A stretch of DNA of 64,000 nt. Origin: WRMS01 sp038562165 (GTDB lineage Bacteria > Bacillota > Peptococcia > DRI-13 > UBA5745). A program made the translations under genes and the position numbers. Below, piece by piece: positions 25,994-35,217 of the stretch. The stretch covers positions 1-64,000 of the forward strand of contig JBCFAO010000020.1 of assembly GCA_038562165.1 (NCBI GenBank), in the 5' to 3' direction. Positions within the stretch are counted from its first letter, which is position 1, and each line of letters opens with the position of its first letter. Below the pieces are notes generated by a model, which had not been told where the DNA came from, searched no databases, and saw nothing but the letters and a program-made list of their open reading frames with translations.

Positions 25994-28450
25994 TTATCGT
26001 TTGAGATTGATTAATTCTTCCAGCATGGTATCGGATACTGTGATTACCCGGGTATTGGCCTGGAAGCCTCTCTGGGTAGTGATCATGTCGGCAAATTCTT
26101 GAGACAAGTCAACGTTGGACATTTCCAAGGAGTTTGATTTCAGGCCGCCGGTGCCGTTGGTACCGGGATCGCAGAGCACGGCCTTACCGGAGTTTACCGT
26201 CTCGGAGTAATAATTGGTACCTTCCTGCAAAAGGCCGCGGGGGTTAGCAAAGTTGGCCAGGCTGACCTTGCCCACGTTTATGGTGCCTTTATCGGGATGG
26301 CTGACAGAGATAGTGCCGTCGTTGCCGATGGCGATACTGGACAGCTGATCCAAGGTGACGGGACCGCCTACGGTGCCGCCGGCCATATTGAAGCCTACGC
26401 TGGACAGGCCCAGGTTGCTGGAGGGAATGGACGGGGTGGCCGTGTTGCCGCTGCCAAAGGGCGGATCGACTTGAGTACCGTCCATCAGGTTCAGGGTAGA
26501 ATTGTTGACCGGGTCGGGGCTGCCAGGATTGGCTGTTCCGTAAAGGCTGTTAATGTAGCTGAAGCTGGGGATGCCCAACTGAATGGAGTCGCCGCCGGGG
26601 CCTTTCAGCAGCAGGGAAGATCCTACCGCCGTTTCGGGAATGGTGCCGCTATAGATTTTGCCCCCGATATTCATGGATACTGTCCAGCTCTTGGCTCCGT
26701 CAGCGTCGATAGAATGGGTCAAGCCAAAGGCATTGATTGGGCCTTCGCCGCGGAAGTCGTTGCTGGCACCTTCAAACTTGAAGTTGGCTACGGGGAAACC
26801 GCTGATTTTACCGGGAGTCACATCGTAATTATCTACGGCGATTTGCTCGCCGGTAAGGCCGGTAGAGGTTCTGGGAGCGGCGATTTCGTAGCTGTGGTTG
26901 GATAGATAAGTGCTGAAATTATTCTCCAGATTGTCTTCCGCCATGCCAACCGTGTTGCCGATTATCGTTGTTAAATCCGGTATAGTCATAGTGATACTAT
27001 CGTCAGGAGCAGCAGGATCATTGATTAGGGTAACGCTCCGGGCAGTGCTAAGATCACCGTAAGGGATGGTAACACTGTAGACTTTACCGGCACTGTCCTC
27101 AGCACGCAGAATCAGGTCGCCGCCGGGAGTAAAGGAGGCGCTGAAGGACAAAGCCCCATTCGCGCCGGAAAAAGCTGTACCAAGGTGATCTATTACAGCT
27201 CCACCTAGTAAAGAATTAGTGTCGGTAGGAGCACCACTAAAGGATTGCGGAGGGCCTGGTATAATCTCATAATCATGTGTGCCGCTTGCCAAGTAGGTAT
27301 TAATGTTTGCAGCCAAATTTCCTTCAGACGTGCCTACCGTATTGGCAATCATTGTCGATAGATCCGGGATGGCCATGGTCATGCTACCCACAGCGCCGCC
27401 GCCGCTGGCACTTAAGGTCACATTCCGGGCACTGCTGAGATCACTGTAAGGAATCGTTACGCTGTAGACTCTGCCGTTGGCAGCCTCCGCCCTAAGAACC
27501 AAATCACCAGCGGCATTAAAGCTGCTGCCGCTAAAGTCCAAAGCGCCTACCCCATTAAAATCGGGACTGACTTCTGTTATTGTAGCGCCGCCAAGGAAGC
27601 TGGCGCCGCTGGCGCCGGGCCCGCCGGTAAGGCCTGCCGGAATAGTATTGGTAAACTTATAGCTGGCGTCGTTGCCGGCTGCATCGGTCATGGTCAGCGT
27701 AAAGGTGCCTGCCGCATGGGGCTGGTTGTTGTTGGCCAGAACGATAGCTTTATTGATCTCATTATTCAGCTCCGTCAGGCTGCTGAATACCTCATTAGCA
27801 TTCAACTGAACGGTGATGGAGCCGCTGTTGCTGATGACCGCTTTGGCCTTTTCGCCGATGGGCAGCTGGCCGGAGGTCAGGGAAATGCCTACATTGCCGT
27901 CTTTGGTGGCATTGGAGCCGGTCAGGGTGTAGGTTATGCCGTTGATTTCCTGGCTGGCTTTGGGAGCCACGGGGGATACGGCGCCCACGCCGTCCAGCTT
28001 GATCTTCTGGGTATTGGGCCTGCCGTTGACGTCGGAAGCGCCTAAAACGAAGTTGCCGTTGACATCTACCAAATAGCCATTAGCATCATAATCCAAAAGG
28101 CCGGCTTTGGTGTAAAAAATATTGCCGTCAGCATCCATTACTTGAAGAAAACCTTCGCCGGTAATAGCCACATCCAGGCCAAAGCCGGTGTTTTGCATAC
28201 TGGATTGGCTCATCTGGGTCTGAATGGAAGCCAGGCTTGAGCCGTAACCTACCGTCGAGGGATTGGTGCCGCCCCGGCTGGCTGTGCCTTGGGAAGCGCC
28301 GTTTAAGGTCTGATAGAAAACGTCGCTGAATATGGCCCTTTGGGACTTATAGCCATAGGTATTGACGTTGGCAATGTTATTACCGATGACATCCAGCTTG
28401 GTTTGGTGGGTTTTCATGCCCGCCACGCCGGAAAACATAGCTCGATTCAT
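25994..28450 (-). CDS. flgE: Flagellar hook protein FlgE (large form)
   Basis: An 818-aa hook subunit, about twice the length of common FlgE. The N-terminus (MFSGVAGMKTHQTKLDVIGNN) and C-terminus (DMITTQRGFQANTRVITVSDTMLEEL) carry the axial-protein coiled-coil motifs. The middle holds a duplicated surface domain of about 110 aa: two copies share LRAE...G+VYSVTIPY.DLS.AR.VTL and MTIPDL...I.NTVG, and a shorter third copy has the related GGKIYSGTIPE. It polymerises into the hook. The ribosome binding site is AAGGAGAAGG. Confidence 0.95.
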   Translation of the reverse strand: MNRAMFSGVAGMKTHQTKLDVIGNNIANVNTYGYKSQRAIFSDVFYQTLNGASQGTASRGGTNPSTVGYGSSLASIQTQMSQSSMQNTGFGLDVAITGEGFLQVMDADGNIFYTKAGLLDYDANGYLVDVNGNFVLGASDVNGRPNTQKIKLDGVGAVSPVAPKASQEINGITYTLTGSNATKDGNVGISLTSGQLPIGEKAKAVISNSGSITVQLNANEVFSSLTELNNEINKAIVLANNNQPHAAGTFTLTMTDAAGNDASYKFTNTIPAGLTGGPGASGASFLGGATITEVSPDFNGVGALDFSGSSFNAAGDLVLRAEAANGRVYSVTIPYSDLSSARNVTLSASGGGAVGSMTMAIPDLSTMIANTVGTSEGNLAANINTYLASGTHDYEIIPGPPQSFSGAPTDTNSLLGGAVIDHLGTAFSGANGALSFSASFTPGGDLILRAEDSAGKVYSVTIPYGDLSTARSVTLINDPAAPDDSITMTIPDLTTIIGNTVGMAEDNLENNFSTYLSNHSYEIAAPRTSTGLTGEQIAVDNYDVTPGKISGFPVANFKFEGASNDFRGEGPINAFGLTHSIDADGAKSWTVSMNIGGKIYSGTIPETAVGSSLLLKGPGGDSIQLGIPSFSYINSLYGTANPGSPDPVNNSTLNLMDGTQVDPPFGSGNTATPSIPSSNLGLSSVGFNMAGGTVGGPVTLDQLSSIAIGNDGTISVSHPDKGTINVGKVSLANFANPRGLLQEGTNYYSETVNSGKAVLCDPGTNGTGGLKSNSLEMSNVDLSQEFADMITTQRGFQANTRVITVSDTMLEELINLKR

Positions 28451-28477
28451 TAATCCTTCTCCTTTTTACTGGAACCG

Positions 28478-28507
28478 CCCCTATCCTTCCGTCATTCGGG
28501 ACAGGGG
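28478..28507 (-). promoter_or_regulatory. Hairpin just upstream of flgE
   Basis: The arms CCCCTATCC (28478-28486) and GGACAGGGG (28499-28507) pair over 9 bp with one wobble on the minus strand. It lies 27 nt before the flgE start codon, in the gap after the TIGR02530-type gene. With the 25907 hairpin it brackets the hook gene. Confidence 0.4.
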
Positions 28508-28530
28508 ATAAGCCTCCTGAAAAGGTCCAG

Positions 28531-28938
28531 CTAAATAATTACGGTTCCGTCGATATTTGTAAATACATTTCCCTTTAATTCGTTGGCGCCTACTGTGGTA
28601 ATCACCTTATTATTTTTGATGTTGACTAAAAATGCTGTCTTATCCACCAGAATTAAAGGCTCCTCCAAATTCTTTTCCTCGGCCAGCCGCACGCCTTCAT
28701 TAAGCCGGGCCAGACTTTCCTCGGAAAGCTCCAAATTCCTCTCTACAGCCCGGTTTACAGCGTGCTTGGAAAAGGAAAGGCTGCTGTTTTTTTGCAACTG
28801 GGCTTCCAGTGCCTGCCGGAAAGATAGCTGGCCTGAGTCGCCGTTTTTTTCCTCCACCCTGGGGGCTTGAGGTATTCTGTTAATATGAGGAGTGCCTGTA
28901 GTTACCGGAGTATAAAACTTTAAGCGCATATTCTCCAT
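28531..28938 (-). CDS. Flagellar operon protein, TIGR02530 type
   Basis: A 135-aa soluble protein found in many Firmicutes between flgD and flgE. Visible family marks are SFSKHAVNRAVERNLELSEESLARLNEGVRLAEEK and the end FTNIDGTVII. Its exact function is not established; presence in hook operons suggests a part in hook assembly. GGAAGGA lies 9 nt before ATG. Gap of 6 nt after flgD. Confidence 0.88.
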   Translation of the reverse strand: MENMRLKFYTPVTTGTPHINRIPQAPRVEEKNGDSGQLSFRQALEAQLQKNSSLSFSKHAVNRAVERNLELSEESLARLNEGVRLAEEKNLEEPLILVDKTAFLVNIKNNKVITTVGANELKGNVFTNIDGTVII

Positions 28939-28944
28939 GATTCA

Positions 28945-29853
28945 TTATCCTTCCTGGCTTTGGCCGCTCTCCATTGCTTCTGCGGCTTCCTCGGTTTCTG
29001 CAGTTTCTGTAGACTCCGCAGTACTCTCGGGCACAGTACCCGCTCCTGCCATCATGGCCGCTGCGTTAATAATGTCCGCCTGAGTCTTGACCTTAACCGG
29101 CTTGTAAACGGCTTCTACACCGTCTTTGTCCTTCACTACTACGTTGATGTAATACTCGGTAGCCGGCTCTAAGCCTGTAATGGTATCTACTGCGATATCC
29201 CTGCGGTCCGCCTCACCGGAAACACTGCCTTTTTTCACCGACTCCAAAGTATCGAAGGGCCCTTCTTTACTGTAGTAAACGGTGTATTTCAGCTCCTTGG
29301 CCAAAACCACATCTTCGGTAGCCACTTTCCAGGTTACCACAGCCGCATCCTTCGTTGTCTCTCCTGCTTCCACGCTGAGCTTAGAAGGATCAACCGCACA
29401 GACAGGGTCCTCTTCCTTGCCGCTGTTTTGGCCGGCTTGAATCTCCATGACCTGGCTAAGAGTGTACTTCTTGCCCTGGATAGAAAGGATGTACTCGTTA
29501 TCTACCAAAGAAATCTTTTCTACCAGCCCCGTGGTCGTATCTAAACTGCCGGATACGGTAAATCTGGTGGCGGTAACGGTTTTGCCTACCAAAGACATGG
29601 CGTAGTTGGATTTGGAGTATTCCGCCATCTCCTGCATTTGCTGCATGGTGGAAAACTGGGCCATCTGGGTGACAAATTGGGTATCGTCCATAGGATTCAT
29701 GAAATCCTGGCTTTTCATCTGGGCAACCATCAGATTAAGAAAATCGGAAGCCTTCACCGTAGCATTATCTTTTTTATCCGTAAACACCGCATTGTATGTG
29801 TTGCTGGTGCTTTGGGTGCGTCTGCTGCTATCGGCGGCCTCTATTGGGCTCAT
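28945..29853 (-). CDS. flgD: Hook cap protein FlgD with a fibronectin type III-like domain
   Basis: A 302-aa protein. Residues about 35-90 carry the FlgD N-terminal signature (FLNLMVAQMKSQDFMNPMDDTQFVTQMAQFSTMQQM), and a small FlgD-like beta-part follows to about 140. From about 163 to 258 there is an Fn3-like domain (AAVVTWKVATED...ATEYYINVVVKDKDG), then a tail rich in Ala/Glu/Thr. Standard FlgD is about 140-230 aa. It caps the growing hook and helps FlgE assemble. Confidence 0.9.
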   Translation of the reverse strand: MSPIEAADSSRRTQSTSNTYNAVFTDKKDNATVKASDFLNLMVAQMKSQDFMNPMDDTQFVTQMAQFSTMQQMQEMAEYSKSNYAMSLVGKTVTATRFTVSGSLDTTTGLVEKISLVDNEYILSIQGKKYTLSQVMEIQAGQNSGKEEDPVCAVDPSKLSVEAGETTKDAAVVTWKVATEDVVLAKELKYTVYYSKEGPFDTLESVKKGSVSGEADRRDIAVDTITGLEPATEYYINVVVKDKDGVEAVYKPVKVKTQADIINAAAMMAGAGTVPESTAESTETAETEEAAEAMESGQSQEG

Positions 29854-29895
29854 CTATCTTCTCCCTCCTTCCTGGCTTATCTTTTTTCGTCAATA

Positions 29896-30021
29896 CATCT
29901 GCGCCCCAATATCTACGGATAGCAGATTAAGTTCGTAGAACATTTGCGCCCCAATATCTACGGATAGCAGATTGAATCCGCAGGATTGAGTTCGTAGAAC
30001 ATTTGCGCTCTGCTATCTAGA
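29896..30021. repeat. Short hairpin-type direct repeats downstream of fliK
   Basis: Two close copies of a 33-nt unit (29896-29928 and 29940-29973) and a partial third (30000-30021, running into the fliK stop codon). Each unit begins with ACATCTGCG or ACATTTGCG and ends with CTACGGATAGCAGATT, so ATCTGC and GCAGAT at the ends can pair. A fourth copy stands on the other side of fliK. Confidence 0.8.
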
Positions 30022-31333
30022 CATAAAGGTCCAGATCACTGTCCGGCGCTGCAGCCGGCCACTGGGCCGCGGCCTCTTCTCTGCCTTCTTCCCTGGCAGA
30101 CTGCCATTGGGCTCCCCCATGGGACTCTCCTTGATTGCCTTGGCGGCCGAATTGGTTGAACTGGCCAAACTGGGCAAATTGCTGCTGGTAGCTGGCGGCT
30201 TCGCTGTCGGGCTTGGCTTCCGGTATTGCTTCATGGACTTCCACCTGAATGGGGCGAAGAGCATCCCGCAAGGCGTTGATATCGTTGTTGATCAGGCGGG
30301 CTGTCTCACTGCTGGCAGTGATAATCCGCAGGGTGGTCTTGCCTTCCTTTTCAAGAAGCTTAACCGTCACTTCGCCTAAGCCCTCGGGCATCAGCTTAAT
30401 GACAAACTCGCTTTTTTGGGCTGCCAGGTTTTTGGAAAGACCCGTAAAAATCTGTTGGGAAATATCCGGCTCCTCTGTCGGCAAGGGCTGGGCCTCTGTT
30501 GACTGCAGATTTGCAGTCAGCGTCCTGAGGATACCATCATTGCCAATGCCCGCTTCAGGGATGCTTTCCGCACCTTTGCCGGCCAGCTTGCTCTTGGCTT
30601 CTTCCACTGCCTGGCTAAACTGCTGCCGTCCCAGGAATAAGCGTTCTCCCGCAGCCCCTTGGCTGCTTTCCTCTTCGTAACCGATAACGGTAGCGGCAAT
30701 ACCCTTACTTCCAGCTAAAGCGGCCGGTTCATGTTCCTTTTCCTGTCCTGCCCCAGTTAAAAAGCTCTCTTTGCCGCCGGCATCAACGGCTGACTGGTTG
30801 GTTCCCGGGCCCTTAATGCTTCCCTGGGCTTTGGCGGCAGCCGATGAGGCGTCCACAGCTTCCTGAATCAAGGCCTGCAAAACCGGGTCTCCCATGGCTT
30901 CCTGCTGCCCACTCAACGGATTGTTCAGCAAGTTGGCTTCCGAAATAATAGCTGCAGAAGCCGGTTCCTTTGCCTGATCCGGACTGGCCAAAGGCCCAAG
31001 GGCTTCCAGGGCATTTAGTACCGCTGCCATTTCACCGCTGCCGTCCAGCAAATCAGGCCGTCCTAAATCCGGGTTTTGGGGCATTACCTCCAGAGCGGCC
31101 ATCAGCATTGCCCAAGGGGATTCTTTTTCCTCTCCAGCTTCTTCCTCCGGCATCAGCCCTGCCTGTTTCAGCAACTCCTGGCCTGACTCTTTTGAACCTA
31201 CGCCATTCATCATCTGGAGAAAAACCTGGGTAAAACCCTGGTCACTGGCAACCGTCTTGCTGCCCCGGCTTGCCGGGCCTCTGACTCCGCTAAGCTGTCC
31301 CGTTTCCATTGCCGCTGTCATTGTTACTTCCAC
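30017..31333 (-). CDS. fliK: Flagellar hook-length control protein FliK
   Basis: A 438-aa secreted ruler protein. The first about 290 residues are low-complexity, rich in Ala/Gly/Glu/Gln. The C-terminal Flg_hook domain (about 295-375) has the typical FVIKLMPEGLGEVTVKLLEKEGKTTLRI. A Gln/Phe-rich tail follows. It starts at GTG 31333 with GGGAGGTGA 9 nt upstream. It measures hook length and signals FlhB to switch. The gene is flanked on both sides by the same short repeat. Confidence 0.9.
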   Translation of the reverse strand: MEVTMTAAMETGQLSGVRGPASRGSKTVASDQGFTQVFLQMMNGVGSKESGQELLKQAGLMPEEEAGEEKESPWAMLMAALEVMPQNPDLGRPDLLDGSGEMAAVLNALEALGPLASPDQAKEPASAAIISEANLLNNPLSGQQEAMGDPVLQALIQEAVDASSAAAKAQGSIKGPGTNQSAVDAGGKESFLTGAGQEKEHEPAALAGSKGIAATVIGYEEESSQGAAGERLFLGRQQFSQAVEEAKSKLAGKGAESIPEAGIGNDGILRTLTANLQSTEAQPLPTEEPDISQQIFTGLSKNLAAQKSEFVIKLMPEGLGEVTVKLLEKEGKTTLRIITASSETARLINNDINALRDALRPIQVEVHEAIPEAKPDSEAASYQQQFAQFGQFNQFGRQGNQGESHGGAQWQSAREEGREEAAAQWPAAAPDSDLDLYV

Positions 31334-31439
31334 TTTTCTTTCTCACCTCCCTTCTGGCTTGTCTTTTTTAATCAATGCGGCGTTAGCTGCCTCCATCTGG
31401 TCGGTCAAGTACCAATCAGTACGCTCCCTCCCATCTGTC

Positions 31440-31475
31440 GAACATCTGCGTGCTTATAACTACGGATAGCAGATT
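31440..31475. repeat. Copy of the fliK-flanking repeat upstream of fliK
   Basis: The unit reads ACATCTGCG...CTACGGATAGCAGATT with a changed middle (TGCTTATAA), in the same orientation as the copies at 29896-30021. It is followed by GGGTTTCGCAGAA, related to the AGTTCGTAGAA joined to the other copies. The 222-nt gap between fliK and fliJ holds nothing else clear. Confidence 0.7.
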
Positions 31476-31555
31476 GGGTTTCGCAGAAACCGCTGCCTTG
31501 CCTTGATCAAAAAATCCTGCGCCACCGTTTTTTTTGATTTATGATAATCCCCTGC

Positions 31556-32011
31556 CTAATGCAGGCTTTCTTTGGGGAAGATCAACTGATTGGTAACGTG
31601 CTCCAGGATAACCTTCTCATTATATCTGGCCTCCAGATACCGGTAATCATCCAATTGCTTTTCTTCCAGCTTGTCCAGGCTGGATACCTCCTGGGAGGCT
31701 TTCAATACCACTTTGCGCTGACGTTCCACTTCCATGACCGCCAACTCCCGCTCATTTTTTAAAGCCTCCAACTGCCGGCCGGTATTTTCCACGTAAAACC
31801 GGCATTCGTCCAGCTCCCTCATCAGCGCGCCTTTTAATTGCTTATTATGCAGCTCTTCTCTTTTTACTTTCTGAAATACTTGACAAAGGCGGATTTTTTC
31901 CTCAATATCCGCCAACCGCTTATTTAAGGCCTGCAAAGCGTTCTTTTCCGTTTCCAGCAGTTGGCATTTATAGCCCCGCATTCGTTCAAGGCTGAAGGTG
32001 AAGGGTTTCAT
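31556..32011 (-). CDS. fliJ: Flagellar export protein FliJ
   Basis: A 151-aa protein, nearly all coiled-coil with heptads, beginning MKPFTFSLERMRGYKCQLLE, the usual FliJ start. It binds the FliI ring as a central stalk and escorts chaperones. GGAGGAG lies before ATG. Assignment rests on the start sequence, length and the place after fliI. Confidence 0.9.
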   Translation of the reverse strand: MKPFTFSLERMRGYKCQLLETEKNALQALNKRLADIEEKIRLCQVFQKVKREELHNKQLKGALMRELDECRFYVENTGRQLEALKNERELAVMEVERQRKVVLKASQEVSSLDKLEEKQLDDYRYLEARYNEKVILEHVTNQLIFPKESLH

Positions 32012-32079
32012 ACCGGTTTCTCCTCCCCTTTTTTATGGTGATACTCGTAATTACTATCATTATAAACTTTATTTCTTCA

Positions 32080-33399
32080 TTACGATATAGCTTTCGCCAT
32101 TAATTCTTTTGTTTCGTCAAAGCGAAACTTTTCGCCTACTTCTTGTTTCAGAAAAGCGTTCATTCTGGCGTTGTGGGCAATAGCATTATCCAAGGCGGGG
32201 TTTGTACCGCTTTTATAGGCGCCGATAGAGATTAGATCTTCATTATCTTTATAAATAGCCAGCATATTGCGAAAGGTGGAGGCTACTTCCTTCTGGCGGC
32301 TGTCTACGATTTCGTTCATCAAGCGGCTGATGCTGTTGAGTACATCAATGGCCGGATAATGGTTTTTTGCCGCCATCTTGCGGGACAAAATAATGTGGCC
32401 GTCAATAATACCCCGGACAATATCGGAGATCGGCTCGTTGGTATCGTCGCCCTCTACCAAAACCGTATAAATTCCGGTGATGGAGCCTATTTCAAAGTTA
32501 CCGCAGCGCTCCAATAGTTTCGGCATGGCCGAATATATGGAAGGCGTGTACCCTCTGGCCACAGGAGCCTCACCGGTACTGAGGCCAATCTCCCGCTGTG
32601 CAGTAGCAAACCTGGTCAACGAGTCCATCATCAAGAGCACATGCTTGCCCTGGCTGCAAAAATATTCGGCAATAGCCGTAGCCGTCAGGGCACTTTTATA
32701 CCGCATCATAGCCGGTTGATCCGAGGTGGCTACTACTAGTACGGAGCGGGCGGCCCCTTCTTCACCCAAGTCCCGGTTGATAAACTCCACTACTTCCCGG
32801 CCCCGTTCCCCCACCAAAGCGATAACGTTGATATCGGCTTCCACATTGCGGGCAATCATACCCATTAATGTACTTTTACCAACGCCGCTGCCGGCAAATA
32901 TGCCCATCCTCTGGCCTTTGCCTATAGTGAGCAGGGCGTCAATGGATTTTACCCCCATTTCCATAGGCTGGCTTATGGGGGGCCTGTCCATAGGATTTGA
33001 AGGTTCGCCGTCAATGGAAAAGGGAACGCCGCCTTCGATAGCAGGCCCCCGGTCGATGGGCTGGCCTAAAGCATCCACTGTCCGTCCGATCAAGTCGCTG
33101 CTGATTCTCACCGTCAGCTTTTTGCCTGTATTAATTACGGCGCAGCCGTAACCAATCCCATTCATGCTTTCATAGGGCATCAGATAAGAACGGTTGCCGG
33201 AGATGCCTACTACTTCGGCTACAATGCTGTCGGCCTTTCCTTCCATAAAAATATGACAGATATCGCCTATGCTGCAAACCAAACCGGTAGCTTCTACCGT
33301 CATTCCTACGATCTTGCTGATTTTACCCTCGTATACATGCAGATCAGTATGACGCAGGATACGGTAATACTTTGTTAAATCCTTTGCCAAAGCTCCCAA
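32080..33399 (-). CDS. fliI: Flagellar export ATPase FliI
   Basis: A 439-aa F1-type ATPase of the export apparatus. The Walker A loop is AGSGVGKSTLMG (about residues 168-179); Walker B lies in HVLLMMDSLTRFA; the family sequence GERGREVVEF is present. It unfolds and delivers substrates to FlhA/FlhB. It starts with TTG at 33399, AAGGGG 8 nt upstream, 3 nt after the fliH stop. Confidence 0.97.
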   Translation of the reverse strand: MGALAKDLTKYYRILRHTDLHVYEGKISKIVGMTVEATGLVCSIGDICHIFMEGKADSIVAEVVGISGNRSYLMPYESMNGIGYGCAVINTGKKLTVRISSDLIGRTVDALGQPIDRGPAIEGGVPFSIDGEPSNPMDRPPISQPMEMGVKSIDALLTIGKGQRMGIFAGSGVGKSTLMGMIARNVEADINVIALVGERGREVVEFINRDLGEEGAARSVLVVATSDQPAMMRYKSALTATAIAEYFCSQGKHVLLMMDSLTRFATAQREIGLSTGEAPVARGYTPSIYSAMPKLLERCGNFEIGSITGIYTVLVEGDDTNEPISDIVRGIIDGHIILSRKMAAKNHYPAIDVLNSISRLMNEIVDSRQKEVASTFRNMLAIYKDNEDLISIGAYKSGTNPALDNAIAHNARMNAFLKQEVGEKFRFDETKELMAKAIS

Positions 33400-33402
33400 G
33401 AG

Positions 33403-34197
33403 TCAATCCCCTTCCTCCTCTGCCTGTACGAAGGCTTGCCTCAACTGCTGCAACTGTACGGATAAAGTGGCTTCGATAAAGCCGTCCTCCGTTTCGATCC
33501 GGCAGGTATCCGGCGGCACATCCTTAGCCGTCACAAAAATCGTTTTACCTTGTTCGGCTTTGCTCAGTTGAGCTTTCAAATGTTCCGCCAGCCCTTCCAC
33601 CTGTTCGGAGACCTCCACATTGATCCAGGGTGCGTTTTTCACCTCGGCAACCAACTCAAGGATCATCGTCTCCAAAGCTTTAGGGTCCGTCTGTATTTCT
33701 CTTTGCAAGATCCGCTCTGCAATATCCAGAGCCATATATTTTAGTTCTTCGGTAAATTCTTTAATATAAGCTTGATGACTTGCCTCTAAAGCTTGTAAAC
33801 CTTGGTTCAAAAACTCCAGAGATTGTTGGATTTCCTGCCGCCGCTTCACCAGCTCTTCCCGGTAGATCTGATCCAGCATTTCCTCCAGACGCTGCTGCAG
33901 TTCTTCTTGAAGCTCCGGCAAAATAGCGTTGAAAAAAGCTTCTTTGCTCAAAGCCAGCCGCTCTTTATAGCGGCGGATCAGGCTATCGGGGCTTGGGTCT
34001 TCTTCCGGTTCTTCTCCCTGCGGTGGGCTGCTTTCCGGCAAGGCTGTCATTTTTTCCGGGTCAATTTCCCCCTCCGGCGTTATACTCTCTGCGGTTGGCT
34101 CCTCTTCCCCGTCAAAATCCTGGGGCGCCGACCCGGGGATCAAGACAACATCCTCCTCTTGCACCTGGAAGAAATGATGCTTAAAAATATCAGGCAA
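33403..34197 (-). CDS. fliH: Flagellar export regulator FliH
   Basis: A 264-aa stalk protein of the export ATPase. The N-terminal third is acidic (Glu/Pro-rich), the middle is a long Gln/Glu coiled-coil (about residues 85-160), and the C-terminal domain has the pattern ALDIAERILQREIQTDPKALE typical of FliH/AtpE-like stalks. TTG at 34197 is preferred because GGAGGGG lies 9 nt upstream; ATG at 34206 touches that site. It overlaps fliG slightly. Confidence 0.9.
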   Translation of the reverse strand: MPDIFKHHFFQVQEEDVVLIPGSAPQDFDGEEEPTAESITPEGEIDPEKMTALPESSPPQGEEPEEDPSPDSLIRRYKERLALSKEAFFNAILPELQEELQQRLEEMLDQIYREELVKRRQEIQQSLEFLNQGLQALEASHQAYIKEFTEELKYMALDIAERILQREIQTDPKALETMILELVAEVKNAPWINVEVSEQVEGLAEHLKAQLSKAEQGKTIFVTAKDVPPDTCRIETEDGFIEATLSVQLQQLRQAFVQAEEEGD

Positions 34198-35215
34198 TGA
34201 TCTCATCCCCTCCGCCTCTAGAAATCACGATCTCACCCGATTCCTCCAGACTGCGGATAATGTTGACGATCCGCTGCTGTGCTTCCTCCACATCCTTCAA
34301 GCGGACGTTGCGTAGGTATTCGATATCGGTAAGGATGGTTTCCTTGGCCCGGCGAGAAACGTTGTTAAGCAATACTTCTTTGACGTCTTCATTGGAACCT
34401 TTAATGGCAATAGCCAGATCCTGGGTATCCACTTCCCGTAAAAACCGCTGAATCGTCATATCGTCCAAATTGACAATGTCCTCGAAGACGAACATCAGCT
34501 TTCTGATGTTTTCCGACAATAAAGGATCCCGCCGGTTCAATTCATCAAAGATATGCTTTTCTGTGTTGCGGTCCGTATGGTTCATGATATCCGCCACATA
34601 GTTGACGCCGCCGATTTCCGTCATATCTACAGATACTACGGAAGCAAACCGTCTTTCCAGCACCTCTTCCACAATATTGACCACTTCGGGAGACACGCTT
34701 TCCAGCTTGGCAATACGCTGAATAACGTCTAACTGCATTTCCTTCTCAAGCTGAGAAATAACAAAGGAAGCCTGCTCGGCTCTGGCATAGGAAAGCACGA
34801 AAGCAACGGTTTGGGGATGCTCATTCTGCAGCATCATCATCAGGTTTTTGCTATTGGCTTTTCTGACAAATTCCAAGGCCCGGATCTGCATGGATTTGGA
34901 GATCCTTTCCATATAGGAAGCTGCCATTTGAGGTCCGAAGGCTTTTTCCAGTACATCTCTGGCGTAAAGAACGCCGCCTTCGGAAATCACTTTTTGCGTT
35001 ATGCATAAACCGTAGAAATCTTCTACGATTTCCAAAAGATCTTCGGAAGACAGCCGGCTAAGCTTAGCCACTTCCAAAGAAAGGCGTTCAATTTCATCCT
35101 CTCGCAGATGCTTGTAAACACCGGATGCATGCTCCGAGCCCAAAGCCACAATAACTGCAGCCGCCCTGCCGGCAGAACTCAGCTTGGCCTTTGATTTTCC
35201 TGAAGCTGTAGCCAT
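34190..35215 (-). CDS. fliG: Flagellar motor switch protein FliG
   Basis: A 341-aa C-ring protein. Visible are the N-terminal helical domain, the middle EHPQTVAFVLSYARAEQAS and the C-terminal torque helix with charged residues (FVFEDIVNLDDMTIQRFLREVDTQDLAIAIKG). It couples stator motion to the MS-ring. ATG at 35215 has GGAAGGAG 10 nt upstream and stands 2 nt after the fliF stop. Confidence 0.97.
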   Translation of the reverse strand: MATASGKSKAKLSSAGRAAAVIVALGSEHASGVYKHLREDEIERLSLEVAKLSRLSSEDLLEIVEDFYGLCITQKVISEGGVLYARDVLEKAFGPQMAASYMERISKSMQIRALEFVRKANSKNLMMMLQNEHPQTVAFVLSYARAEQASFVISQLEKEMQLDVIQRIAKLESVSPEVVNIVEEVLERRFASVVSVDMTEIGGVNYVADIMNHTDRNTEKHIFDELNRRDPLLSENIRKLMFVFEDIVNLDDMTIQRFLREVDTQDLAIAIKGSNEDVKEVLLNNVSRRAKETILTDIEYLRNVRLKDVEEAQQRIVNIIRSLEESGEIVISRGGGDEIIA

Positions 35216-35217
35216 GC

